Below, piece by piece: positions 1 to 9,408 of a stretch of 64,000 bases of DNA (its first letter is position 1; each line of letters begins with the position of its first letter). Below the pieces are notes generated by a model. The model was not told the DNA's origin and ran no database searches. It saw nothing but the letters and a program-made list of their open reading frames with translations. Made by a program: the position numbers and the translations under genes. Source of the stretch: Dyadobacter tibetensis Y620-1 (GTDB lineage Bacteria > Bacteroidota > Bacteroidia > Cytophagales > Spirosomataceae); assembly GCF_000566685.1 (NCBI RefSeq), contig NZ_AZQN01000003.1, forward strand, positions 372,001 to 436,000, written 5' to 3'.

Positions 1-1928
1 CGATAAACCGTAACGCCCTTACAGCCAGATTTCCAGGCTTCCAGGTAACACTGTCCTACTGTCTCTTCGGTCACCTCATTGGGCATATTGATAGTAACAC
101 TAATGGAGTGGTCCACCCACTTTTGAATAGCACCTTGCATTTTCACCTTCTTCAGATAGTCGACATCATTGGACGTAGCCTTATAATAAGGAGAAATTCT
201 TACCAGTTCTTCCAATTCTTTTTCAGAGTAATTGATACTGGTGTCGTGCCCATTTACCTGCATCCATTCTTTGAAACGGTGGTGGAAGACCACATATTCC
301 TCCCAAGAATCGCCAACCTCATCAACGAAATCGACGCGACTATCCTTATCATTAGGGTTTACCTTGCGGCGGCGCTTATATACAGGCATAAATACGGGTT
401 CGATGCCTGAAGTAGTCTGAGACATCAGACTGGTGGTACCCGTAGGGGCTATGGTGAGTAAGGCTATATTACGTCGGCCATGCTCAAGCATTTCGTAATA
501 TAGTTGGGCGTCAGCCTCCTTTAACCGGAGAATAAAAGGATTGTTTTTCTCTCTTTCCGCATCAAAGATTGCGAATGCTCCCCGCTCTTTAGCCGTATGC
601 ACCGAAGCACGATACGCTTCCAAAGCTACTGTCTTATGAATTTCTACAGAGAATTCCGTTCCTTCATCACTGCCGTAACGTAAGCCTAAGGCGGCCAGCA
701 TATCGCCTTCTGCGGTAATGCCTATTCCGGTACGACGTCCTTCAAGGGCCTTTGTGCGAATATTTAACCATAGGTTTTTTTCAATTCTTTTCACCTCATC
801 CTCTTCCGGATCTTGGTCGATTTTCAGGAGGATACCATCTATTTTCTCTAGCTCCAGATCAATTATGTCATCCATAATGCGCTGTGCAGCGGCAATATGT
901 TTCTTAAATCGTTCAAAATTAAAATTCGCCTGAGCAGTGAATGGTGAATCTACATATGAAAATAGGTTGATGGCTAGTAGGCGACAAGAGTCATATGGAC
1001 ATAAGGGGATTTCTCCACACGGATTTGTTGAAACCGTGCGATAGCCTAGGTCGGCATAACAATCGGGAACAGATTCCCGGATAATGGTGTCCCAGAAAAG
1101 TATACCGGGCTCGGCCGACTTCCAGGCATTATGGATAATCTTTTTCCAAAGTACTGCAGCATCTACCTGTTTTTGATAAAGGGGCGAATCACCATGGATG
1201 GGGTATTGCTGGGTGTAGCTGCTGCCACTTTCTACAGCTTCCATAAAAGCGTCATCGATCCGCACCGATACGTTGGCTCCAGTGACTTTCCCTTGCTCCA
1301 TTTTTGCATCAATAAAGCTCTCCGAATCGGGGTGTTTGATGGCTACGGATAACATTAGAGCACCCCGGCGACCATCCTGCGCTACTTCCCGTGTGGAGTT
1401 GGAGTACCTTTCCATAAATGGAACGATTCCGGTAGAGGTCAATGCGGAGTTTTTTACCGGCGAACCTTTGGGGCGTACGTGTGAGAGGTCATGACCTACT
1501 CCGCCCCGGCGCTTCATCAACTGCACCTGTTCCTGATCGATTTTCATGATGCCTCCATAGGAGTCTGACTCCCCATTATTGCCGATTACAAAGCAATTGG
1601 ACAAGGAAGCGATTTGGTAGGGGTTTCCTATGCCCGTCATAGGACTCCCTTGCGGAATTATATATTTGAAATCCTTAATCAGTCCGAATATTTCTTCCTC
1701 AGTAAGCGGATTAGGATACTTACTCTCTATGCGTGCTATTTCCCCGGCAATCCGACGGTGCATATCGTCAGGAGTAGCCTCATATAGATGTCCATATGAA
1801 TCTTTTAGGGCATATTTATTTACCCAAACCCTGGCTGCAAGGTCGTCACCTTTAAAATACTTTAAAGAAGCCTCGTAGGCTTCCTCTGTACTGTAAGTTT
1901 TGGCGGATTGTTCTATCTCGATGGCCAT
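1..1928 (-). CDS. nrdJ: Adenosylcobalamin-dependent (class II) ribonucleotide reductase, 5' part
   Basis: Reduces ribonucleotides to deoxyribonucleotides using a radical generated from adenosylcobalamin, so it works with or without oxygen. The reading frame is open from an ATG at 1928 to the window edge (about 642 codons); the C-terminal part lies outside. Visible family marks are SLSNCF with the first active-site cysteine (C112), the RRGGVGHDLS stretch, the GRRGAL loop, and NPCGEI with the radical-bearing cysteine (C304). The last visible residues, GCKGVTVY, match the conserved end of the barrel in class II enzymes. It faces away from proC across a 353-base gap. The class II assignment rests on motif spacing and is fairly sure; whether a class I enzyme also exists cannot be seen. 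Confidence 0.93.
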   Translation of the reverse strand, partial: MAIEIEQSAKTYSTEEAYEASLKYFKGDDLAARVWVNKYALKDSYGHLYEATPDDMHRRIAGEIARIESKYPNPLTEEEIFGLIKDFKYIIPQGSPMTGIGNPYQIASLSNCFVIGNNGESDSYGGIMKIDQEQVQLMKRRGGVGHDLSHVRPKGSPVKNSALTSTGIVPFMERYSNSTREVAQDGRRGALMLSVAIKHPDSESFIDAKMEQGKVTGANVSVRIDDAFMEAVESGSSYTQQYPIHGDSPLYQKQVDAAVLWKKIIHNAWKSAEPGILFWDTIIRESVPDCYADLGYRTVSTNPCGEIPLCPYDSCRLLAINLFSYVDSPFTAQANFNFERFKKHIAAAQRIMDDIIDLELEKIDGILLKIDQDPEEDEVKRIEKNLWLNIRTKALEGRRTGIGITAEGDMLAALGLRYGSDEGTEFSVEIHKTVALEAYRASVHTAKERGAFAIFDAEREKNNPFILRLKEADAQLYYEMLEHGRRNIALLTIAPTGTTSLMSQTTSGIEPVFMPVYKRRRKVNPNDKDSRVDFVDEVGDSWEEYVVFHHRFKEWMQVNGHDTSINYSEKELEELVRISPYYKATSNDVDYLKKVKMQGAIQKWVDHSISVTINMPNEVTEETVGQCYLEAWKSGCKGVTVY

Positions 1929-1963
1929 TCTGTGGTGTGTTTTCGTGACAAAAATGTAGGTCG

Positions 1964-1971
1964 CAAATTTA
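1964..1971 (-). promoter_or_regulatory. Probable -7 promoter element for nrdJ
   Basis: On the minus strand this reads TAAATTTG, a full match to the Bacteroidota -7 consensus TAnnTTTG, 35 bases before the nrdJ start codon. I find no good TTTG at the expected -33 position, so the call rests on one element. The rest of the 1929-2281 gap holds only the proC terminator hairpin and no credible gene. No cobalamin riboswitch core was recognised in it by eye. Confidence 0.45.
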
Positions 1972-2220
1972 CAGAATTATAAACTATCGATAGCGCTTTT
2001 GTTTAAAAGTTCTCCAAACTTTTTTATAATATTATGATAATAAGGCACTTGTATTTTTCCAGGTCAATTTCCTTTACAAAAAAATGAAATAATTGGGGAT
2101 GGCGATGGGGAGTTTCTGCTACAGTTTTAGCTGTGTTCGATTCTTATTGGAGTATTAAGTCGAAATTCGGATAATAGCCTGTATTGGATGGGCTAATACT
2201 AACAAGTCTGGACCAAATAA

Positions 2221-2260
2221 GTTCATGCAAAAGAAGAAAAATCAGGTCTTTTGCATGAAC
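2221..2260 (-). terminator. Hairpin downstream of proC
   Basis: Perfect 14-bp inverted repeat GTTCATGCAAAAGA / TCTTTTGCATGAAC with a 12-base loop, starting 22 bases past the proC stop on the minus strand. The minus strand continues with TTATTTGG, a weak T tract. Position fits transcription termination of proC. Confidence 0.6.
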
Positions 2261-2281
2261 ACTTATGGGAGGCTGTAAGCC

Positions 2282-3085
2282 TTAGCCATTTGAAAGTTCT
2301 TCGGACCTTTTTTGAGCCGATTCAATTCCCTTTTTGAGCGTTTCGGCTAGTCCCCCCGCTACAAATTGGTTAAGGGCTGCTTCAGTTGTTCCGCCTTTAG
2401 AAGTAACGGCCGTAATCAGTTCATCCAGGGAGCGGTCGGCTGTCTGGATCAGGTGGTAGGAGCCGAGCATGGTTTGTTTGACTAGGAGTGCAGCAACCGA
2501 TTCCTCGAAGCCCATGGCCTTGCCGGCATCGATCATCGCCTTCACCATATAAAAGAAGTAGGCTGGTCCGCTTCCGCTTAGGGCGGTAACCGCGTTAAGT
2601 TGAGCCTCATCTTCCAAAAAGACAGATCGGCCAGTGGCGTTGATCAGATTTTCGATCTTACGCATATGGTTCAGGTTTACCTCAGGCGAGGCGGCATAGG
2701 CTGTAATACCCATTCCTAACATGGCCGGGGTATTGGGCATGGCTCTGATTACAGCAGCATGTTGTAAGGCCTTTTGGATCGTTTGAATGGTAATTCCGGC
2801 CATAATCGATAATACTACCTGATCGGAACGCATAACCTCCTGGAGCGACGGAGCCACGGAATGAAAGTCCTGAGGCTTAACCGATAAGATCACCAGATCA
2901 TATTCGGCGAGCTTAGGGCCTATCGTGCCGGTTATTACGCCTGGTTGAAAACTAGCTAGCTTCTCGAGTCGGTCATCACTCTTTTCTACTAGTAAAAAAT
3001 CTTCTTTTTTGACGAGGTCAAACTTTAAGAATGCCTTGGCGAAGGCCATTCCCATGTTGCCACAGCCTATAATTGCAATTTTCAT
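2282..3085 (-). CDS. proC: Pyrroline-5-carboxylate reductase
   Basis: Catalyses the last step of proline synthesis, NAD(P)H-dependent reduction of 1-pyrroline-5-carboxylate. The 267-residue length is normal. The N-terminus MKIAIIGCGNMGMAFAKAF is a Rossmann dinucleotide-binding fold. RAMPNTPAMLGMGITA is the central family signature, and ALSGSGPAYFFYMVKAM plus VTSKGGTTEAAL are the conserved substrate and dimer regions of the C-terminal helical domain. It is a single-gene unit, 287 bases from the divergent transglutaminase operon, and ends at a hairpin terminator. Identification is secure. Confidence 0.97.
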   Translation of the reverse strand: MKIAIIGCGNMGMAFAKAFLKFDLVKKEDFLLVEKSDDRLEKLASFQPGVITGTIGPKLAEYDLVILSVKPQDFHSVAPSLQEVMRSDQVVLSIMAGITIQTIQKALQHAAVIRAMPNTPAMLGMGITAYAASPEVNLNHMRKIENLINATGRSVFLEDEAQLNAVTALSGSGPAYFFYMVKAMIDAGKAMGFEESVAALLVKQTMLGSYHLIQTADRSLDELITAVTSKGGTTEAALNQFVAGGLAETLKKGIESAQKRSEELSNG

Positions 3086-3372
3086 TTAATGAATTAGGAA
3101 AGGATGAAATACTTTTTTGGGTAAAGGCTAGAAAGATCGAATTTAATATATAAAGTAGAAAGAAGGCTCAATTTAACTGGTTTTGTTTTTTGACATTAAT
3201 ATTTCGACCGGTTGGTAATGAAGAATCGAATTTATAGTGCTGGTTGGAGGATTATTCTGTAAATTGAATCTTTGTCTTATATTTATTTTAAAATGTAGGG
3301 GCTGTACAGTAATTTGACGTATATTTTTATCGAGAATTCAAAATAAAACCTGTTCCTTGTAATGATTCAATT

Positions 3373-6300
3373 ATGGCTATAAAAGTTGCTATTTCGCATA
3401 AAACAAAGTATAAATTTGATCGTAATGTTTCATTGTCACCTCATATTTTCAGGTTACGCCCTGCGCCTCACTCGCGAACGGCTATAGAGGGGTATTCCCT
3501 AAAGATAAAACCTGAGAATCATTTTATTAATTGGCAGCAGGACCCCTTTGGGAACTATCAGGCGCGGGTGGTCTTTCCGGAAAAAACTACCGAATTAGAA
3601 ATAGAGGTGGAGGTGATGGCTAAGCTACAGGTTATCAATCCCTTCGATTTTTTTGTGGAAGAATATGCAGAGCTTTATCCTTTTTCCTATGAAGCGGGAC
3701 TGCAGAATGAGCTGGGGCCTTATTTAAAACCCACTGAGAACGGAAATTCGTTGATGCAATGGGTACAGGAGGCCAGTAATGTTCAAGATATGAAGACGGT
3801 AGACTTCCTGGTGTATCTTAACCAGAAAATCTACAATTACCTTCAGTATAATATTCGCATGGAAGTGGGTGTTCAGACCTGCGAAGAAACACTCACATCC
3901 CGATCTGGATCCTGTAGGGATTCGGCCTGGTTATTAGTTCAGCTGCTCCGGAACCTGGGGATTGCTGCTCGTTTCGTTTCGGGGTATCTGGTTCAGCTAA
4001 CCTCCGACCTTAAGTCCTTGGATGGGCCCTCGGGGCCCGAAGAGGATTTTACTGATCTTCATGCCTGGGCAGAGGCCTATGTGCCAGGGGCAGGCTGGAT
4101 TGGTTTGGATCCTACCTCGGGCCTGTTTGCCAGTGAGGGACATATACCTTTGAGCTGCACTCCTGACTACCAAAGTGCGGCACCCGTAACCGGAGCCACC
4201 GACCGTTGTGAGGTAAGTTTCGAATTTGAAAACAAAGTTTTTCGGATCCACGAAGATCCCAGGGTGACCAAACCCTATTCCGAAGCGCAATGGGCCAACG
4301 TAATGGCCGTAGGAGAAGTGGTGGAAAGAGACTTACAGGAGAATGATGTCAGGCTTACCATGGGTGGAGAGCCCACCTTCGTTTCAATAGATGACTATGA
4401 ATCGCCAGAGTGGAATACAGCGGCCGACGGAACCCTCAAGCGTAAGCTAGCCTATGACCTTTCCTTACGCCTCAAAAATCGCTTCGCATTTGGAGGGTTA
4501 ATGCATTTCGGCCAGGGCAAATGGTATCCTGGAGAACCTTTCCCCCGCTGGCAATATGCACTCTACTGGAGAAAAGACGGGGCAACTATTTGGAATAATG
4601 ATGCACTGGTGGCCAAAGAAGATGATCCGAAGCGAGATTATAAAGACGCTAAGGTTTTTGCCCAGGAGCTTACCAGTTTCCTAGGTATCGATCGGAGCAA
4701 TCTCATGGCAACTTATGAAGATCCAGTATTTTGGGCCATGGAGGAAGAAAAGCTTCCAATTAATATTGATCCCTTAAAAGTTAATCTTAAAGATCCGATA
4801 GAAAGACGGACGCTCGCGCGCTTACTGGAGAAGGGACTTAATCATCCGGCCGGTTTCGTTCTGCCTCTGAAGTGGGACTATAAAAGTCAGGAATGGTTGA
4901 GTTGCCCCTGGACATTTCGTCGAGGACACTGTTTTCTGATTCCTGGTAATTCTGCCATGGGGTTCAGGCTTCCTTTGGATTCTCTCCCTAAGGTGGCTTC
5001 AGACAAACAGGAGCCCCCAGTAGAACGGAGCCCTTTCGAAGTTTTACCCAGTCTGCCCGACTTCCATAAAGCCGTTAAGGATCGGTATGGTCGTATCTCT
5101 AGTGCCTATACCATTCCTGCGGCCCAACCGGCTGTGGATAAGGAAGAGAAAGGCGATAAGAAAAAAGACGAGCAGGTAGTGTTTGAAGTCCCGGTAATCA
5201 GAACGGCTCTGACCGTAGAAGAGAGGGAGGGAATTATCTACGTATTTCTACCCCCGACCGATTATCTGGAGCAGTATCTCGATTTGATTGCTTCCGTAGA
5301 AGCTACGGCAGAAAAACTAAAATGCCCAGTACGCATTGAGGGCTATGCATTACCATCTGATAGTCGGATCCAAAAACTCAATGTGACGCCAGATCCTGGG
5401 GTTATTGAGGTTAATATCCATCCGGCAAAAAACTGGACCGAATTGGTGGATAATATCAGTGCCTTATATGAAGAAGCTTTCTTCGCTCGTTTAGGGACAG
5501 AGAAATTTATGGTTGATGGACGGCAGACGGGTACTGGAGGGGGAAATCATGTGACCATCGGAGGTGCCACCCCTGCTGACAGTCCCATATTGCGACGCCC
5601 TGACCTGCTCCGAAGCCTTATAACTTACTGGCAACATCACCCGGCGTTAAGCTATCTATTCGCTGGACCATTCATAGGCCCCACCAGTCAGGCCCCAAGA
5701 ATAGATGAAGGCCGTGATGAAAGACTTTATGAGATTGAACTCGCTTTCGACCAAATCCCGGAGGGGAAGGAAATTCCTTTCTGGATGGTGGACCGCGTAT
5801 TTCGAAATCTGTTGGTAGATATAACCGGAAATACCCATCGTTCAGAGTTTTGTATGGACAAGCTGTACTCTCCGGATTCCTCCACGGGTAGGCTGGGGAT
5901 TTTGGAATTTAGAGCCTTCGATATGCCTCCTCATAAACATATGAACCTGGTGCAGACTCTCTTGATTCGTGCACTAATTGCCAAGTTCTGGAAGAAACCC
6001 TATAAACATAAGCTCATACGCTGGGGAACCGAGCTCCATGACCGGTTTCTCTTACCTCACTTTGCATATTTAGATATGATTGACGTGGTAAATGATTTAA
6101 AGGAGGCCGGTTACGACTTCGATATCTCTTGGTTCGATCCTTTCTTTGAGTTTAGGTTTCCGCATTATGGTGGTATTCAGGTCGATAATATCAAGTTAGA
6201 GCTCCGTTTAGGTATTGAACCCTGGCATGTTCTGGGCGAAGAGCTTTCGAGTTCCGGAACTGCCCGTTTTGTAGACTCGTCTTTGGAGCGCCTTCAGGTA

Positions 6301-6786
6301 AAAATAAATGGCTTTGTAGAAGGTCGTCATCTACTGCTCTGCAATGGGTGCAGAGTGCCTTTGCGTAGTTCGGGAGTGAAATCGGAGTATGTGGCAGGCA
6401 TACGGTATAAAGCCTGGAATCCGCCATCGGCCCTGCATCCTACCATTGGAGCAGATGCTCCGTTGGTATTCGATATTGTAGATACCTGGAATAACCGTAT
6501 ATTGGGCGGTTGTACTTATTTTGTTTCGCACCCCGGCGGTAGAAGCTTTGATCGTTATCCCGTCAATAGTTTCGAGGCGGAATCCCGAAAAATCAGCTTG
6601 TTCCAGGGCTTTGGCCATACACCTACGACCCAGGGAGAGATCCCCATAGTCACCAAGGAGAGCGGTGCTGTATCCAGATTCGTAGCCGAAACCAAGAAAG
6701 AGTTAAAAGCGGATGCTCCTAAAGAGTTGATCGATGCAGAATATCCCAATACACTCGATCTGCGCAAGTTCTGGAAGGCGAAATAG
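3373..6786 (+). CDS. Transglutaminase-like / DUF2126 putative amidoligase fusion protein
   Basis: An 1137-residue two-part cytoplasmic protein with no signal peptide. Residues about 1-290 form a bacterial transglutaminase-like N-domain plus a papain-fold transglutaminase domain with an intact triad: C181 in SGSCRDSA, H230 in DLHAWAE and D246 in GLDPTSG. Residues about 300-1130 match DUF2126, which family surveys describe as a putative amidoligase of the glutamine synthetase fold; TMGGEPTFVS near residue 335 and DGRQTGTGGGNHVTIGG near 715-731 are its visible conserved blocks. A charged, probably flexible stretch with KEEKGDKKKDE lies near residue 590. It is first of three genes in the same direction. 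The substrate is unknown. The two domains are separate genes in many genomes. Confidence 0.88.
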   Translation: MAIKVAISHKTKYKFDRNVSLSPHIFRLRPAPHSRTAIEGYSLKIKPENHFINWQQDPFGNYQARVVFPEKTTELEIEVEVMAKLQVINPFDFFVEEYAELYPFSYEAGLQNELGPYLKPTENGNSLMQWVQEASNVQDMKTVDFLVYLNQKIYNYLQYNIRMEVGVQTCEETLTSRSGSCRDSAWLLVQLLRNLGIAARFVSGYLVQLTSDLKSLDGPSGPEEDFTDLHAWAEAYVPGAGWIGLDPTSGLFASEGHIPLSCTPDYQSAAPVTGATDRCEVSFEFENKVFRIHEDPRVTKPYSEAQWANVMAVGEVVERDLQENDVRLTMGGEPTFVSIDDYESPEWNTAADGTLKRKLAYDLSLRLKNRFAFGGLMHFGQGKWYPGEPFPRWQYALYWRKDGATIWNNDALVAKEDDPKRDYKDAKVFAQELTSFLGIDRSNLMATYEDPVFWAMEEEKLPINIDPLKVNLKDPIERRTLARLLEKGLNHPAGFVLPLKWDYKSQEWLSCPWTFRRGHCFLIPGNSAMGFRLPLDSLPKVASDKQEPPVERSPFEVLPSLPDFHKAVKDRYGRISSAYTIPAAQPAVDKEEKGDKKKDEQVVFEVPVIRTALTVEEREGIIYVFLPPTDYLEQYLDLIASVEATAEKLKCPVRIEGYALPSDSRIQKLNVTPDPGVIEVNIHPAKNWTELVDNISALYEEAFFARLGTEKFMVDGRQTGTGGGNHVTIGGATPADSPILRRPDLLRSLITYWQHHPALSYLFAGPFIGPTSQAPRIDEGRDERLYEIELAFDQIPEGKEIPFWMVDRVFRNLLVDITGNTHRSEFCMDKLYSPDSSTGRLGILEFRAFDMPPHKHMNLVQTLLIRALIAKFWKKPYKHKLIRWGTELHDRFLLPHFAYLDMIDVVNDLKEAGYDFDISWFDPFFEFRFPHYGGIQVDNIKLELRLGIEPWHVLGEELSSSGTARFVDSSLERLQVKINGFVEGRHLLLCNGCRVPLRSSGVKSEYVAGIRYKAWNPPSALHPTIGADAPLVFDIVDTWNNRILGGCTYFVSHPGGRSFDRYPVNSFEAESRKISLFQGFGHTPTTQGEIPIVTKESGAVSRFVAETKKELKADAPKELIDAEYPNTLDLRKFWKAK

Positions 6787-6801
6787 GGGTGCTTGACCTC
6801 C

Positions 6802-6839
6802 ACGTCCCTTTTTGATTTAGAATGATTTAGGAGGGACGT
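6802..6839 (+). repeat. Inverted repeat between first two genes of the amidoligase cluster
   Basis: Perfect 8-bp arms ACGTCCCT and AGGGACGT around a 22-base loop, followed by TTAATTGTTAATA. It starts 15 bases after the DUF2126 stop and ends 16 bases before the next start. It could be a partial terminator, an attenuator, or an mRNA-stabilising structure; the T tract is too poor to call it a strong terminator. Confidence 0.45.
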
Positions 6840-6855
6840 TTAATTGTTAATATTT

Positions 6856-9408
6856 ATGTTTACCGAAGCTACTGCCAATCTCATTCAGGATTATAAAAAT
6901 ACGCTACATTCTTATGATGAAGTACTTGATTCCAAAGGGGTAATTAAGCCTCATTGGATGGCTCTTTTTGCCAATCTGCAGCGTTTGGGCATGGACGACC
7001 TTGTCCAGCGCAATCAGGAAGTCATTGCCAAGCTGAAAGAAAATGGAGTAACCTATCACGTTTATGAGTCGGCAGAAGGGCCCGCAAGGCCCTGGCGTCT
7101 GGATCCCATACCTTTTCTGATAGAGCAAAAGGAATGGAGGGAAATCACTTTAGGCCTTGAACAGAGGGCCGTACTCATGGAATTGATTTTGAAAGATCTA
7201 TACGGGCCTCAAAACCTGGTTAAAGATGCTGTGATTCCTGCTGAGCTGCTTTACGCCAACACCGGTTTTTTTAGGCCCTGCACGGATTTGTATCAGGGGA
7301 AGGGACCGGTGCTGTCCCTTTTTGCTGCCGACATGTCGCGAGGGCCCGATGGGCGTATGTGGATCGTCGATAATCGTACACAGGCTCCTTCCGGATCGGG
7401 CTATGCTCTGGAAAATCGTTTGGTTACCAGCAAACTACTTCCTGAGCTAGCCGAGGGAATGCATATTCAGAAGTTGTCTCCCTATTTTGGTGGGGTCCAG
7501 GAGCGTGTTCTTTCCCTTTCTGAACGCGGGGAAGATTCGTCCAATGTCGTATATCTTACACCCGGACCCCGAAATGAATCGTATTTCGAACATGCCTATT
7601 TATCCTCCTATCTGGGCTATACCCTGGCTCAGGGAGAAGATTTGTTGGTGCGGGATAGTACCGTTTATCTGAAATCTATTGATGGATTACAGCGTGTTGA
7701 TGTAATAGTCAGGCGTATAGACGATGACTGGTCCGATCCGCTTGAGTTGAGAGAAGACTCTCAATTAGGAGTTCCTGGACTCCTTCAGGCTATCAGAAAA
7801 GGGACGGTACAAGTGATGAATCCTCCTGGTGTCAGTTTGGTTGAAAACCATGCATTTTTGGCATTTATGCCCAATATCAGTAGGTATTTCTTAGGAGAGG
7901 AATTGAAAATGCCTTCTGTAGCTACCTGGTGGTGTGGGCATGCTAAGGAGTTACGTTATGTGTTGGACAACCTAGGCGGATTAATAATAAAAAAAGCCAA
8001 TCGAAAATCCAAGTTCCCATCCATATACGGGCGTATGCTTACCGCCAAGGATAGGGAGATTCTGAAGCGGCAGATTCTGCGGGCCCCCCACGATTATGTG
8101 GCGCAGGAGGAGGTTAGCTTGTCGACAACACCCTCTTTAGTGGAGGGGAAGATCGTGCCAAGAAATGCGGCTTTAAGGGCATTTATGGTCAGTGATGGGG
8201 AAGGAGGTTACCGGGTGATGGAAGGCGGCCTTACCAGAAGTTCATCGGTAAAGGATCGATTTGTTGTCTCTAACCAGCAAGGGGGGCTTTCGAAGGATAC
8301 CTGGATCGTGTCCGATGAACTGGAGCGCCGCAATGAAAAAATAAAGCTGCCCGGATTGACAGTAGCCCCTAAGCAGGTAAGCCTTCCCAGTCGCAGTGCT
8401 GAGAATTTGTTCTGGGTGGGGCGGTATTGTGAGCGTGCCATGGGGGGAATAAAATTTATGAATATTCTGGTTAACGTACTCAACCTCGATCGCAACTTCG
8501 CAGGTACTTCCAAGCCCGATCATATCAAGGTATTGCTGCAAACCCTGACGCATTTAACGGCAACCAGACCAGGATTTTTGGAAGGTAATGCCGAATCCAT
8601 GGACCCTTATCCCGAAATTATTGATGTGTTTATCAATCAGGGGCGGGTAGGTTCTATCGCTGCCAGTATTACCTACTTTCTCAACGCGGTAGGCTCAGTA
8701 CGCAATCAGTGGGATATAGAAGTGTGGCGAATTATTGATCAGATAGAAAATGGTTACAGTCTGACCCAAAAATCCGAAGCGGTGACCAAGCATAACGTCC
8801 AGAAGCATATGGACTCGCTTTATAGTAATATGTTTACCTTTCTAGGTGTTGTTGCCGAAACAATGCCCCGAGATCATAGTTACTCCTTAATAAATGCCGG
8901 TAAACTTATCGAACGTATTTTGGGGAAGCTTACCGTTATCAAATACTGTTTCTGCCTGCAGCAACAGGAAACTGCTCAGGAAGAGCTAGTGGAAGCGGTT
9001 CTACTAAATCAGCATTTACTGGTCAATTACCGCCAGTTGTATAAGTCCCAGATGCATATGGTCCCGATGTTAGATATGGTCTTATTAGAAAAAGCCCATC
9101 CTTTTTCTATTGTGAGTATGTTAAAAGAGTTGGATGAATGTTTGAAAAGTTTGCCAAGAACATCGGAGAAGGAGCGCCTGAATGCAGCGGGAAAAGCAAT
9201 TTTGAAGGCTCTTTCCACGGTTGAGCTTGCTGATGTCACACAGCTCGCATTAGTGTACGGGGGAGGGGAGCGCCAGAGACTTGTTGATTTGCTGGAGCGG
9301 CTAAGCGATCTGGTAAAGCAGGTTTCGGTGGAATTGACCAACCTATATTTTAGTCATAGCTTTATGCAGCATTCTTTTGTTATTCCCAAGGAAGATGATG
9401 AAATATAA
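6856..9408 (+). CDS. Circularly permuted ATP-grasp / alpha-E domain fusion protein
   Basis: An 850-residue fusion of two families usually found side by side: a circularly permuted type 2 ATP-grasp ligase (DUF404/DUF407, residues about 1-480) and an alpha-helical alpha-E domain (DUF403, about 510-840). Visible ATP-grasp marks are VMNPPGVSLVENHAF and the lysine-bearing LGGLIIKKANRKSKFPSIYG; the alpha-E domain opens with PSRSAENLFWVGRYCERA. ATP-grasp enzymes join a carboxylate to an amine, so a peptide-like bond-forming role is inferred; the acceptor is unknown. I chose ATG 6856 over the TTG at 6844 because it gives the normal family start. The gene overlaps the next one by 14 bases, so the two are translationally coupled. 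Confidence 0.9.
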   Translation: MFTEATANLIQDYKNTLHSYDEVLDSKGVIKPHWMALFANLQRLGMDDLVQRNQEVIAKLKENGVTYHVYESAEGPARPWRLDPIPFLIEQKEWREITLGLEQRAVLMELILKDLYGPQNLVKDAVIPAELLYANTGFFRPCTDLYQGKGPVLSLFAADMSRGPDGRMWIVDNRTQAPSGSGYALENRLVTSKLLPELAEGMHIQKLSPYFGGVQERVLSLSERGEDSSNVVYLTPGPRNESYFEHAYLSSYLGYTLAQGEDLLVRDSTVYLKSIDGLQRVDVIVRRIDDDWSDPLELREDSQLGVPGLLQAIRKGTVQVMNPPGVSLVENHAFLAFMPNISRYFLGEELKMPSVATWWCGHAKELRYVLDNLGGLIIKKANRKSKFPSIYGRMLTAKDREILKRQILRAPHDYVAQEEVSLSTTPSLVEGKIVPRNAALRAFMVSDGEGGYRVMEGGLTRSSSVKDRFVVSNQQGGLSKDTWIVSDELERRNEKIKLPGLTVAPKQVSLPSRSAENLFWVGRYCERAMGGIKFMNILVNVLNLDRNFAGTSKPDHIKVLLQTLTHLTATRPGFLEGNAESMDPYPEIIDVFINQGRVGSIAASITYFLNAVGSVRNQWDIEVWRIIDQIENGYSLTQKSEAVTKHNVQKHMDSLYSNMFTFLGVVAETMPRDHSYSLINAGKLIERILGKLTVIKYCFCLQQQETAQEELVEAVLLNQHLLVNYRQLYKSQMHMVPMLDMVLLEKAHPFSIVSMLKELDECLKSLPRTSEKERLNAAGKAILKALSTVELADVTQLALVYGGGERQRLVDLLERLSDLVKQVSVELTNLYFSHSFMQHSFVIPKEDDEI

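Noticed and set aside
108-1878. Several plus-strand open frames opposite nrdJ (e.g. 108-410, 718-933, 1630-1878)
   Set aside because: They are antisense to a continuous, motif-rich nrdJ frame and show no family similarity.
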